64,000 nucleotides of DNA from positions 1 to 64,000 of IMG/VR virus record IMGVR_UViG_3300028840_003924; one strand, given 5' to 3'. The stretch comes from a virus. The notes beneath the pieces were generated by a model. The model saw only the letters and a list, made by a program, of their open reading frames with translations, ran no database searches and was not told the origin of the DNA. The translations under genes and the position numbers were made by a program. Shown here one piece after another: positions 31,014 through 39,416 of this stretch. Every line of letters starts with the position of its first letter. Position 1 is the stretch's first letter.

Positions 31014-31313
31014 TTGAGAAGTTTCAAGCAGTACAGAGAGGACAGGGATGCACAGGATGTCGGCCCAGAACCTATGGGACCCGGTATGGAGCAGAGCGAT
31101 CCCGATAAACCCGACAAGTCGAATGACCTTATTAGCGCCTTAGAAGATATCGTATCAATCGCTAATAGGGCCTTGAGTTTAAGAAACAAAGGTCTGGGTG
31201 ATCTCAGCGGTAACGGCAAACCTAACGAAGAAGAGTCAGACGACGCCAGCTTAAACAAGACGATTGCACGTCCGAAGTCAGATAATGCCGAAGGTATGTT
31301 TGGTGGTGAATAA
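31014..31313 (+). CDS. Small protein with capsid-targeting-like start
   Basis: A 99-residue protein. I chose TTG 31014, five bases after AAGGGGAG; GTG 31008 or an upstream ATG at 30960 are alternatives. It opens LRSFKQYREDRDAQ, like the leaders of five other genes in this window, then a Pro/Asp-rich stretch and a helix ISALEDIVSIANRALSLRNK. The leader resembles the capsid-targeting sequence of T4 internal proteins. A head-internal role is inference. It is convergent with the portal gene. Confidence 0.55.
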   Translation: MRSFKQYREDRDAQDVGPEPMGPGMEQSDPDKPDKSNDLISALEDIVSIANRALSLRNKGLGDLSGNGKPNEEESDDASLNKTIARPKSDNAEGMFGGE

Positions 31314-31320
31314 CACCTTA

Positions 31321-33954
31321 TTACTCGTCGCCCTCTGATTCGCCGACATCAATTTCTTCCTCGTCAACCTCTTGACCAGCATCTTCGATCTCCAGGTCGT
31401 ACTTCTTGATGTCTTCCTCTTCAGGCTTAGGCAATCTTCCAGCACCCGTCGTTTCTGGACTTGGCGCAGCAGCCGGTCCTCCTGCTGGCGATCCAGGTGT
31501 CGCCTCCGGTGCTGGCGAACCTTCGGCTCCTGCTCCTGCGGGCGGTGCGCCCTCGGGACCTCCAAGTGCTCCCTCGGGACCTCCTGGCGCTCCTTCAGGC
31601 CCAGGTAATGCCCCAGCAGGCCCACCTTCGGGCGGACCTAACATAGGCGATGGCCCACCAGCACCAGCACCAATTTCCGTTCCTTGCTGTGCCATAGGTG
31701 TCAAACCAAGCATTTCGGGATTCTGCCCCATGGCTTGCAATCGCAAGTCGTCCACCTGCTGGGCTTTAACTCTGGCGACCATTTCACGGGCCTCATCTTC
31801 TTCATAACCCAAAATCTGGACCAAAGCGTCGTATTTGGACATGAGTTGTGAACCGAGGACGGTCGCAGCACGCCCATAAAGAACTTCGGTTACTTCATTG
31901 CGATTGATTTGTCGCCAATCAGAAGGTGGGGTCAATCGAATTTCAAGATCATCATACGTATCAGGCGGAAAGCCTCGAAGCATGAGGTGCCTCTTCGCTA
32001 TCTCAAGGTAGGCCCTAGCCAATGGCTTTTGAAGCCTTTCTACCAATCGTGCGAAGCGAACATCCTGTTGGGAAAGTGTAAGTCGAGTCGCCTGCGGGTC
32101 CTCGTTGGTGAGGTAGTTCTTTGGGAACTGAAGTGCCGTGAAGAGTCGTTGTCTGAAATACAAAGCATCATCGATCTCCCCCAAATTTTCGGCTCCTGGT
32201 AGGGTCTCGATTCGAGTTTGACTATTTGGTCGAACTGGAATGAAGTAATCCTCATCCGGGCCCATCGGGTTCCATCGTTCTTCTACGGCTGAAGCGCCTT
32301 GGGGACCACCACTTCGCTTACGACTGTAGACCTTCTTCTTCCGGAACTGGTCCTTAACCCTGTCAACAAACGCCTCGGCACGGGGTGGTGCGATTGTTCC
32401 GACATCGACGTAGAACACACGTCGTTCTGGGGCTCTAGTCAGTCTGTAAACCAACATTGCGTCCTCCATTAGTCGTAACTGATGGGCTGGACCACGGGCG
32501 GCTTCGATTACAGAGATGCCGTATGGGTAGAATGTTTTACGATCATCGCCGATCCTTGCATGTACGATTTGTTCTGGATGGAATCTCAAAGCTGTCGCCT
32601 GCATCAACTCGGCTTGCGATGCTCTAGTGATCTCCGTTCTTGCTAATGCATTGTAGTCGGGACCTTCTTGGGATTGCTGGAACTCATAGAGGCGACCCTT
32701 GATCGTTTCAATGCGATACATGCTATCTGCTGGGAGCGACTGAACTTTGATAACGCCACGTTTCGGGTCCTCCGGGTCAATAACAAGCTCGAAGAAGTGA
32801 TCGCCCAACTTACAGAGGCTTCTTTGGATGCCCCACGATCTATCATCTAGCTCAAGAAGCCTGTGCATCAAGAACTCGATCTCTTCTTTCACGTCGTGAT
32901 TCTCTGTCCTGACCTTGAAAACTCTACCATCATCATCTGTCTGGCAGTTGTGAACAATCGTTGCGTCAGTAGCAAAGTTAGCATGGTCCTCCACAGATAG
33001 GTCGTAGACCTTTCGTCTCCTATTTTTCGAGACACCCACAACAGTACGCTCTTCAGGGTATCGTTTACACAGAGTTTGAATTTCGCCAAAAGTGAACCCG
33101 TGCCTCTCCAAATGGGCTATGATCATCTGGCGGTAGTGGCCAATAGCCTTTTCGACCTGCCTTACACCTAAGCCCTTTTGGATGAATCGACCGATCTTGT
33201 TTAATCGCTTGTATTCGTCAATATCCTTGTCTAGCTTCCACTCGTCGATGAACTGCCGCTCGTGAACCCAACCCTTGTTGTAGGTGAAAATCCTTGGGAA
33301 CTGAAGTGTCTTCAACTTCTTCTGATTCTCATCAGCCTGAATACGGTAAAATGGTTTGAGTTTATCACCATGTTTCAGGTCACCCGCTTCTCGCCATGTC
33401 CCATCCATCATTAGGAATCGGTGGTCGGGAGTAACCAGATGTCGCATCCCGTTGTCGAATTTAACTTCTACAGTCTTCGCTTCCCTCACGAAACGAGGGT
33501 TGTAAGCCCAACCCAAAGTGAAGTCGTTCTTCTCGAAATCCCAACAATACACCAGGAAACGTTCTTCGGGGTCCTTCTCTTCAGCCAACTCTTGAATTGT
33601 GAAGAATCCCATGGGTGTAGCAATCTTTGTGCTACCAGATAGACATGCTTCATCAGCAAAGGTATTCAGCGCAGTGTGGATTTCCGGAATGTTCTCCAGA
33701 CGCTCATACTCCTTGTAGCGACTTTTTCTGTTGGTAACCGTACTGAGGTCAATAAAGTCATTACTATCACTGGTTTGTATCCTCATCGGCGACTGAGCGC
33801 CACCCCACATGTTACTTCGGATGTCCCACCGTGCGTCAGGCGACGTAACACCGACACCTTCAATATGCTCATCCTCTTGATTTGCTTCTATCGGGCCCGG
33901 TTTCGTGGCGTAATAGAACAACTTGTATATGTCTGAAAAGAACGGTACAGCCAT
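31321..33954 (-). CDS. 20: Portal protein (T4 gp20-like) interrupted by an intein
   Basis: An 877-residue precursor. Residues 1-103 and 337-877 are the portal: NRKSRYKEYERLENIPEIHT is the conserved gp20 entry motif, and the C-extein has MYRIETIKGRLYEFQQSQEG and QFPKNYLTNEDPQATRLTLS, typical of the family. Residues 104-336 are an intein. After splicing the junction is DEA|CQTD, giving about 644 residues. The C-terminal 120 residues are Gly/Pro-rich then acidic. The portal forms the 12-mer DNA gate at the head vertex. The ATG at 33954 has GGTGG upstream. Confidence 0.9.
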   Translation of the reverse strand: MAVPFFSDIYKLFYYATKPGPIEANQEDEHIEGVGVTSPDARWDIRSNMWGGAQSPMRIQTSDSNDFIDLSTVTNRKSRYKEYERLENIPEIHTALNTFADEACLSGSTKIATPMGFFTIQELAEEKDPEERFLVYCWDFEKNDFTLGWAYNPRFVREAKTVEVKFDNGMRHLVTPDHRFLMMDGTWREAGDLKHGDKLKPFYRIQADENQKKLKTLQFPRIFTYNKGWVHERQFIDEWKLDKDIDEYKRLNKIGRFIQKGLGVRQVEKAIGHYRQMIIAHLERHGFTFGEIQTLCKRYPEERTVVGVSKNRRRKVYDLSVEDHANFATDATIVHNCQTDDDGRVFKVRTENHDVKEEIEFLMHRLLELDDRSWGIQRSLCKLGDHFFELVIDPEDPKRGVIKVQSLPADSMYRIETIKGRLYEFQQSQEGPDYNALARTEITRASQAELMQATALRFHPEQIVHARIGDDRKTFYPYGISVIEAARGPAHQLRLMEDAMLVYRLTRAPERRVFYVDVGTIAPPRAEAFVDRVKDQFRKKKVYSRKRSGGPQGASAVEERWNPMGPDEDYFIPVRPNSQTRIETLPGAENLGEIDDALYFRQRLFTALQFPKNYLTNEDPQATRLTLSQQDVRFARLVERLQKPLARAYLEIAKRHLMLRGFPPDTYDDLEIRLTPPSDWRQINRNEVTEVLYGRAATVLGSQLMSKYDALVQILGYEEDEAREMVARVKAQQVDDLRLQAMGQNPEMLGLTPMAQQGTEIGAGAGGPSPMLGPPEGGPAGALPGPEGAPGGPEGALGGPEGAPPAGAGAEGSPAPEATPGSPAGGPAAAPSPETTGAGRLPKPEEEDIKKYDLEIEDAGQEVDEEEIDVGESEGDE
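32947..33645 (-). other. Intein in the portal protein
   Basis: A 233-residue Hint-type intein. It starts CLSGSTKIATPMGF (block A), has HLVTPDHRFLM (block B, TxxH) and ends in VYDLSVEDHANFATDATIVHN with the +1 residue Cys. All splicing residues are canonical: Cys1, His penultimate, Asn last, Cys+1. The linker of about 100 residues between the blocks has no LAGLIDADG motif, so it is not a standard homing endonuclease; a helical degenerate or unrecognised nuclease is possible. Confidence 0.9.
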
Positions 33955-34050
33955 TTTCCACCAAATCCTTTGCCTATAATCTAGTAATATGTATCTATCA
34001 TTTAATGACCAAAGTCGTACTCTACTATTGTGTCACCTTAGGAGATGAAC

Positions 34051-34659
34051 ATGCATCACGATTACGTTTTCCTTATCACCCACCTTGGCGCAGATACCAA
34101 TCCGCTTGTCGGGTCAATGAATACACATCCTGAAATCTCGGTCACAATGAACCAACTCGTGTATGCCACACCTCCCGACCTGCTTTATCTACGAGCGGCA
34201 TGCGAACAAGTTAAGCCAGCTAGGATTTACGTTGCAACTATTCTGCAAAATCATACCTTTAGGTGTCCATCGTTGTATTACCAGTGTAAGTTCATCTACT
34301 TTCTCGATGAACCAAATAGTACAATATCAGCGATCTTAGAGACGCAGTATAAGCCTGAAACTATCTTGAGCTACTATGCCTTTCGGTTACAACGAATTGC
34401 ACAAATGGCAAAAGAGACGACGAATGCCATGCTGATAACGTGGAAGGATATCAACCCGGAATGTGGAGAGAAACTGACCGAGTTCTTGCACCTGAAGAAA
34501 CCACTATCCGTATTCTGCGGTGCCGAAAAGGAAATACCCGAAATGACGACTCTAGGTGAACAATCCCACTCAATCTTTAACAAGTACTTCTCTAAGATTG
34601 AGGCGGTTTTTGCTCCCGAACATTCTCCTCAACTTTCCGAAGAGCAGCAGCCTTCTTAG
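34051..34659 (+). CDS. Degenerate sulfotransferase-like protein
   Basis: A 202-residue product starting at ATG 34051, with TAGGAG six bases upstream. The segment YVFLITHLGADTNPLVGSMN followed by THPEISV lines up with sulfotransferases (VFLxGHPRSGTTLLxxxLxxHPEI), but the P-loop is lost (THLGADT in place of GHPRSGT). A later segment KFIYFLDEPNSTISAIL sits where the RDP motif would be. It would not bind PAPS in the usual way. It is on the opposite strand within the head region. It overlaps the next gene at its end. Confidence 0.5.
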   Translation: MHHDYVFLITHLGADTNPLVGSMNTHPEISVTMNQLVYATPPDLLYLRAACEQVKPARIYVATILQNHTFRCPSLYYQCKFIYFLDEPNSTISAILETQYKPETILSYYAFRLQRIAQMAKETTNAMLITWKDINPECGEKLTEFLHLKKPLSVFCGAEKEIPEMTTLGEQSHSIFNKYFSKIEAVFAPEHSPQLSEEQQPS

Positions 34660-34882
34660 CGTCTTCGGCGATTTGCTTTAGCCACTTCTCGCTCTTCTGT
34701 TTGGCTTCTTTTTGGAATCGCTCTACGAACTCGTTACGCTTAGTCCGTTTCTTACCAACGGTCCCAAGCGAGGTGAGTGCCTTGTTCAACAAGGCACTCA
34801 CCTCGGCCAAGGCATAATCCTGGCCACATATCTTAATAGCTGCTCGAATGAGTGATTCTGCTTTTAGGTGCGTCTTTTTCAA
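34592..34882 (-). CDS. Small helical protein after the terminase gene
   Basis: A 96-residue, Lys-rich, mostly helical protein. It starts at a TTG that overlaps the terminase stop (TTGA), so translation is coupled. Its 3' end overlaps the convergent plus-strand gene by 68 bases. It is not recognisable as a small terminase, which would normally lie upstream. Function unknown. Confidence 0.55.
   Translation of the reverse strand: MKKTHLKAESLIRAAIKICGQDYALAEVSALLNKALTSLGTVGKKRTKRNEFVERFQKEAKQKSEKWLKQIAEDAKKAAALRKVEENVREQKPPQS
34769..34805. repeat. Perfect 18-bp hairpin inside a gene
   Basis: The arms 34769-34786 and 34788-34805 are perfect reverse complements with a single C between, so the effective loop is a few bases of the arms. 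It is in the middle of the small helical gene and has no U-tract. Confidence 0.75.
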
Positions 34883-36564
34883 AAGCCAAACTCCTTCAGG
34901 AGACTGTCATTGGGCCGGTCGATTGGCAGCACGATACCGGGAAGAACCTCGTCCTGTTCCCATGGCTCCTTCTCTGTTAGTTCTTTTCTGAAGATATCGT
35001 CAGGACTACTTTCCTCAATCTCTTTCCTGATTTGTTCGTAGCGGAACGACCCTTGTGCATCCGCTAGATTCGGTGGAACCTCCAAACCCATTGGGACTTC
35101 ACGCATGTGCTTATCTCGTGCGTACAGAGCGATTGCGAAAGCCATCACGAGATCATCGTGCTCACCCTTTTTCGCCTCGGCCCTTTTCTTTGATCGGTCG
35201 AAAATGAATGTTTCGAGTTCACGCACCAATCGGGTACTACAAATTCTCACCACATGGTTTTGCATATAGTCTTGCATCGTCTCTAAGAGAACCGGGCGGG
35301 TCGTGCGGTTTGAAACAATCCCAGCCTTCTCCGTCGTTCTCGTTCGCTGATAGTAGAGGTTCTCGTAATATAGACTGTGTTGCAACTTGTCAATAATCGC
35401 CAGACCTGGACCTGCATTCTCAACAGCAACCAGGGCGGTGTTGTAATAGAGGCCAATCTGGTTGAGGATCATGGCGAAGACGTTTGGCGGACACGTATTG
35501 CTACAGAACTCGGCAACCTGATCCATCGTGGTCATGTCGAAAATTTGAAAGGCGCTATTGTCTCCGTCGTCACCGACACCCTCTGCGGCATCGACACCGA
35601 CTACGTACTCGTGCCCATCCAACGGCTCCTGCCAAATCCACAGAGCACCCTTTTCCCAGGTGTGGAGGTCCGGATCGTCGCTGGGGTGAAGCTCAAATAG
35701 CCGCTGATCGCTGTCCCATTCGGAAAAGAGCCTTTTCAATACTCTCTTGTCCCTCGTTTCTTGATCCGCCCAACTCAGAACGTCGGCCTTTAAGTAACTG
35801 TCGCCCGAATCAAGGAAACTGCCTTCAAACTCCTGTGCCCATTTACGAGGACCTAGGTTGGCTTTCATTGAACGCTGCCACTTTTCGTCCCGATAATCAG
35901 GGTGTTCCTGATATTGAATGTTGACAACGTTGAAGTCATTTCGTGCCGCTTCGGCATCCCGATACATACGCTCGTACCAGTTACCAACACCATTAACCGT
36001 GGAAATTACGATTACGTTTCCACCGGTTGCAACCGTTGGGTACATACCGGCCCACGCATCTTCCATGTTTTGGATGAACGCCGCTTCGTCAATGATAACA
36101 TAATGAAGAGCCTGACCACGAGCACGGGCTGAACTTCCAAATTCCACCTCACTCTTGGTATCCAGAAACGTTGTAACATGCTTACTCTCTGTACCCATTC
36201 TCGGATAAAGGAATGGGTAGTCCTCACGGATAACATCCAAAGCTCGCTTAACGATCTTACCCGCCTTAATCGCTTCCATGTCTGTCTTCGAGATCACTAG
36301 AATTTGCTTGTTCGTCCTGAACATACACATCCAGAGACTCCAAAGGGTGGCGAGCGTAGTCAAACCACCTTGTCGAAACTTTCGCAAAATGTTGAATCTA
36401 TGAGTCTCAAATTCTCGCAACACACGTTGCTGAAACTCATATAGCTTAAACTTAACAGCCCCGTGTTTCAAACTACGAATTTCAATGTAGTTCGCAGCAA
36501 AATACTCGAAACTACGAGCACACTTCATCCACTCTTCCTCGTGCCATGGCTCGGTAAAGTTCAT
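34879..36564 (-). CDS. 17: Terminase large subunit (T4 gp17-like)
   Basis: A 561-residue DNA-packaging motor. The ATPase domain has Walker A RKFRQGGLTT at 61-70 and Walker B YVIIDEAAF at 155-163, with ISTVNGVG as the coupling motif (about 188). The nuclease domain begins near 320 with VVGVDAAEGVGDDGD and has the expected acidic residues. AGGAGGACAA precedes the ATG. It pumps DNA through the portal and cuts concatemers. A T4-like layout for the family length (about 560-610). Confidence 0.92.
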   Translation of the reverse strand: MNFTEPWHEEEWMKCARSFEYFAANYIEIRSLKHGAVKFKLYEFQQRVLREFETHRFNILRKFRQGGLTTLATLWSLWMCMFRTNKQILVISKTDMEAIKAGKIVKRALDVIREDYPFLYPRMGTESKHVTTFLDTKSEVEFGSSARARGQALHYVIIDEAAFIQNMEDAWAGMYPTVATGGNVIVISTVNGVGNWYERMYRDAEAARNDFNVVNIQYQEHPDYRDEKWQRSMKANLGPRKWAQEFEGSFLDSGDSYLKADVLSWADQETRDKRVLKRLFSEWDSDQRLFELHPSDDPDLHTWEKGALWIWQEPLDGHEYVVGVDAAEGVGDDGDNSAFQIFDMTTMDQVAEFCSNTCPPNVFAMILNQIGLYYNTALVAVENAGPGLAIIDKLQHSLYYENLYYQRTRTTEKAGIVSNRTTRPVLLETMQDYMQNHVVRICSTRLVRELETFIFDRSKKRAEAKKGEHDDLVMAFAIALYARDKHMREVPMGLEVPPNLADAQGSFRYEQIRKEIEESSPDDIFRKELTEKEPWEQDEVLPGIVLPIDRPNDSLLKEFGF

Positions 36565-36634
36565 TTGTCCTCCTAACTTATGTACAAGCTAAAAGAGTAA
36601 AAGCTGCCCTAGATAGCTTAACTGGAGAATGAAC

Positions 36635-37327
36635 ATGTTCAAAACATTCAAGGAATACGTGCAATATCGTGAGGCGGTAACGCCTGTTGGGCGAAAAGGG
36701 CCACGTATATATAAGGGCGCAGAAATCCTCGGTAAGGGGCCCGAAGCAGAAGCGGCGTATCGCTCAGGCAGAACCGCTCATGAAAGGCAAACAGGTATGC
36801 CCGCACCACAAAAGGGAAGAGTCCTTGTCTCTGGTGATCCACAACTTGCGAAGAGGGCTTATGAAATCGGTAGTCCGACACCAGCACCAAAACACCCTAC
36901 TACAGGTGGCCCACCCATGAAAGCAACTTGGGAGTTTCCGCAACAACAACTCGGCGACCCTCGTTTAGCGAGACCCGGCGAACTACCCAAACCTAGCCCA
37001 TGGGCCGATAAACCTCACGATCTCGATCCTTTTGGTGATGATGACGATTCTTCTTCTTGGATCGATCTTGGCCCACCACTTAGCGATTTGCCAAAAGAAC
37101 CAACCGCCGAAAAAGGTGCAGATGCCTGGACCCAAACAGTTAATCAGGTTGGAGATCAACTCCTTCGGCAATATGGATCATCGGCTCTAGCTAGCGTACC
37201 TTTAACTACCATAGCAAAACTGCTGCCCAAAGGATGGACACCAGACCAATATGCCGATGCCGCAGATCAAATCGGGAAGTGGGCCCGGCAGCTAAGACAG
37301 GCCCAACAAGGAAGCCAACCCGCTTAA
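36635..37327 (+). CDS. Protein with capsid-targeting-like start
   Basis: A 230-residue protein read from ATG 36635 (GGAG seven bases upstream; ATG 36629 is too close to it). It begins MFKTFKEYVQYREAV, like the T4 internal-protein leader MKTYQEFIAEA. The rest is Pro/Gly-rich and low-complexity (PTPAPKHPTTGGPPMKATWE), with a helical end GWTPDQYADAADQIGKWARQ. It has no recognised enzyme motif. A head-internal or packaged protein is plausible. Confidence 0.55.
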   Translation: MFKTFKEYVQYREAVTPVGRKGPRIYKGAEILGKGPEAEAAYRSGRTAHERQTGMPAPQKGRVLVSGDPQLAKRAYEIGSPTPAPKHPTTGGPPMKATWEFPQQQLGDPRLARPGELPKPSPWADKPHDLDPFGDDDDSSSWIDLGPPLSDLPKEPTAEKGADAWTQTVNQVGDQLLRQYGSSALASVPLTTIAKLLPKGWTPDQYADAADQIGKWARQLRQAQQGSQPA

Positions 37328-37345
37328 TCTGAAATTCACTCAAGT

Positions 37346-37392
37346 TCTCCGTATTAGATGCCGATAACAATGAAAAGCACCTAATACGGAGA
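37346..37392 (+). promoter_or_regulatory. Inverted repeat covering the ribosome site of the next gene
   Basis: Two 12-base arms (37346-37357 and 37381-37392) are perfect reverse complements around a 23-base loop. The right arm contains CGGAG, the ribosome site of ATG 37398. Folding would hide it. Confidence 0.5.
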
Positions 37393-37397
37393 TTCTC

Positions 37398-37796
37398 ATG
37401 TCACCAGATTTTGTTGATAAACTGAATGACATCATTGCGGATTTGTACGGAGGTTGGCATTTCTACACGCATGCAGCCATCGTTGTCGAGGGGCATGAAC
37501 GACTATCGCTTCAACAAGGTTTCCGGAATTTTGCCGCAGCAAACACCCTGCACATCGCACAACTAGGCGACCTGTTGCTCTTTGTTGGCGGATTCCCCAC
37601 AACCAAAGTTAATGGATGGCGATCCGACGTTACCGACCTACGACAAATCGTGGAACACGCCTCGACCAAAGAACAGGCTCTTCAGATCAAAATTGGAGAG
37701 GTGATAGCAACACCCTACCACATGAGGTTTCACGCCTTATCTGACTGCTTGATCTCTCGAATTGTGCATTTGCACCGGCTGATTGGGAGATCGTGA
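37398..37796 (+). CDS. Ferritin-like protein with incomplete metal site
   Basis: A 132-residue four-helix protein resembling bacterioferritin/Dps families. Helices GGWHFYTHAAIVVEGHERLS and FAAANTLHIAQLGDLLLF align with helices A and B, followed by GG(F)P at the loop. In helix B the usual EExxH is NTLH, so the bridging Glu is lost while the His remains. It is therefore probably not a working ferroxidase. ATG 37398 has CGGAG eight bases before it. Role unknown. Confidence 0.55.
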   Translation: MSPDFVDKLNDIIADLYGGWHFYTHAAIVVEGHERLSLQQGFRNFAAANTLHIAQLGDLLLFVGGFPTTKVNGWRSDVTDLRQIVEHASTKEQALQIKIGEVIATPYHMRFHALSDCLISRIVHLHRLIGRS

Positions 37797-37798
37797 AA

Positions 37799-38377
37799 AT
37801 GCCGATAGAAAATGAGCTAAAGTTTGTGCTCAAAAATGCCGATAGTATTCAATATGAGGCAATGGAAGCTTCATACGAGTGCCTAAAAATCGACCAAGGA
37901 TATGTCGAGGCGGGGACTGACCTGACCGTCAGGGTTCGCAAGGTACTCAACAGGGAAGGAATTATTCGCCACTTCTTGCAGGTTAAAACGGATAGTAACC
38001 GTGGACGAATAGAGGTATCGACTTTGATCTCTGAAAAGGATTTCACTGTTTTTTGGAAAAAGGCTAAAGGAAAGCTCTTCAAAATCCGATACCTGATAAA
38101 GAGCAAGACACACGACTATCATGAGGACCATGATGGTCATCTATGGACGGAAATCTGGGAGATGGACTTCTTGAAGACAGGAGATAATGTGACATACTTC
38201 TCGGTCTCAGAAGTTGAACTGCCAGAAGGAGTGAAGGAACCACTCTTTGAGGTTCCTGATGTGATCAGGAATAATACCGTGTTTAGAGTCCCACCGGGGG
38301 ACTCTCGGTTCTCAAACAGTCGCTTGGTAGACGTAGGATACGCTACCGAGTTGTACAAGTCACTGTTCGCCACGTAA
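37799..38377 (+). CDS. CYTH-domain protein (class IV cyclase/triphosphatase family)
   Basis: A 192-residue protein starting at ATG 37799; GTG 37793, overlapping the previous stop, is an alternative. The CYTH signature is ENELKF (E4, E6, K8), with charged beta strands (TVRVRKV, FLQVKTD, TEIWEMDFL) forming the tunnel. Members hydrolyse triphosphates or make cAMP. It is coupled to the ferritin-like gene upstream. Confidence 0.7.
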   Translation: MPIENELKFVLKNADSIQYEAMEASYECLKIDQGYVEAGTDLTVRVRKVLNREGIIRHFLQVKTDSNRGRIEVSTLISEKDFTVFWKKAKGKLFKIRYLIKSKTHDYHEDHDGHLWTEIWEMDFLKTGDNVTYFSVSEVELPEGVKEPLFEVPDVIRNNTVFRVPPGDSRFSNSRLVDVGYATELYKSLFAT

Positions 38378-38393
38378 GTAGTGAGGTAAGAAC

Positions 38394-38648
38394 ATGCAAG
38401 TACCAGAAACGGTTTACCCCGTCATTCGCAACAAGCCCGTTGCGAAGTTCCGTTACAAGGGTTCGCACACTAAGCCAGTGCGTCGAACCGTCCTTTTGAC
38501 GGAAATCAAGCAAGCAACCCTAACGGGTTACGAGCTTCGTGCGGGAAACGACACCCGTGATCCTGAGGATGAAGTTATCCGGTCGTATAGCCGAGACGAC
38601 ATCCTCGATCTGGAACGCTTCTCGTGGGCTGATTGCGACAACGTCTGA
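38394..38648 (+). CDS. Small protein of unknown function
   Basis: An 84-residue product with GAGGTAAG before the ATG. The middle (LLTEIKQATLTGYELRAGND) is beta-rich, then an acidic end (RSYSRDDILDLERFSW). A small SH3-like or WYL-like beta fold is possible, but no family is recognised. It is followed by a strong hairpin. Confidence 0.55.
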   Translation: MQVPETVYPVIRNKPVAKFRYKGSHTKPVRRTVLLTEIKQATLTGYELRAGNDTRDPEDEVIRSYSRDDILDLERFSWADCDNV

Positions 38649-38665
38649 CGACAGTAAGGAACATT

Positions 38666-38698
38666 GCCCACCGTCCCGGCTTCGCCGGGACGGTGGGC
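38666..38698. terminator. Strong GC-rich hairpin after a gene end
   Basis: A 15-bp perfect stem (GCCCACCGTCCCGGC, loop TTC, complement) right after the 38394-38648 gene. It has no U-tract. Short outer arms (ACAGTA/TACTGT) extend it. It may terminate or protect the transcript. Confidence 0.6.
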
Positions 38699-38784
38699 TG
38701 ACCTACTGTCCCAAAGCGTTCTGATCTTGATAGGTCAGGACAACGAAACGAAAATGAAACGAAAGCATCTTAATGGAGTTTAAC

Positions 38785-39324
38785 ATGAAATGTTGCCATG
38801 AACACAATGACCAAAACTGTGACCTCACTGAGCCAGTACAGGGTCTGCGAGTGAAAGAGCGAGTCGTCAAGGATGTACTCGATGACGGCTCCAAGCAGTG
38901 TATGCACGAAACCTACGAGGAAGTCGTGCCAATGAGACTCAGCAAACGAGTCATAAGAAAAGTTGCGGATGTGCCCATCGAAGAAAAGGTTGAAGTGTTC
39001 GGTGAGGATGGATCAATCGATACAACCGTCAGAACTCTTTCACCTGACCAACTTGATCTCGATCACCAACCTACAACTTTGGAGAGTATCGAGTCCGAAC
39101 TGCATGCCCTTCGCAACGATATGCAAGGTGCTCGTACCTGCAAATCGAAGCCTGCGAAGAAGCACATGTTCATGAAGAAGGCACAAACTCGTTATGGTGG
39201 GGCTCCTGCTGAGCAGGAAATCCAGGTTTCAACTGGCTCAAAGGGCGAGTTGCTGATCACCGCCATTTCGTGGGCCGTCTTCGCCATCGCAGCCGGTCTC
39301 CTTACTTACATGGTGATCACCTAA
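38785..39324 (+). CDS. Membrane-anchored Cys-rich N-terminal protein
   Basis: A 179-residue product read from ATG 38785 (GGAG six bases upstream; ATG 38773 overlaps it). The N-terminus is Cys/His-rich (MKCCHEHNDQNC). The C-terminus has one membrane segment (LLITAISWAVFAIAAGLLTY), so it is tail-anchored. The middle is charged with beta-hairpin-like repeats (VKERVVKDVLDDGSK). It would face the cytoplasm. Function unknown. Confidence 0.6.
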   Translation: MKCCHEHNDQNCDLTEPVQGLRVKERVVKDVLDDGSKQCMHETYEEVVPMRLSKRVIRKVADVPIEEKVEVFGEDGSIDTTVRTLSPDQLDLDHQPTTLESIESELHALRNDMQGARTCKSKPAKKHMFMKKAQTRYGGAPAEQEIQVSTGSKGELLITAISWAVFAIAAGLLTYMVIT

Positions 39325-39385
39325 CCCGATCACCATTGTCGATGCAGCCGTTTCACTGCCGTCGTGGTCGTTCCATGCCCGGTTC

Positions 39386-39415
39386 AAAGCCTCGGTCCAT
39401 ATGGACCGAGGCTTT
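39386..39415. terminator. Bidirectional hairpin terminator
   Basis: A perfect 15-bp palindrome (AAAGCCTCGGTCCAT and its complement) between convergent genes. Both ends carry AAA/TTT, so it can serve both strands, though the U-tract is short. Confidence 0.65.
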
Positions 39416-39416
39416 G

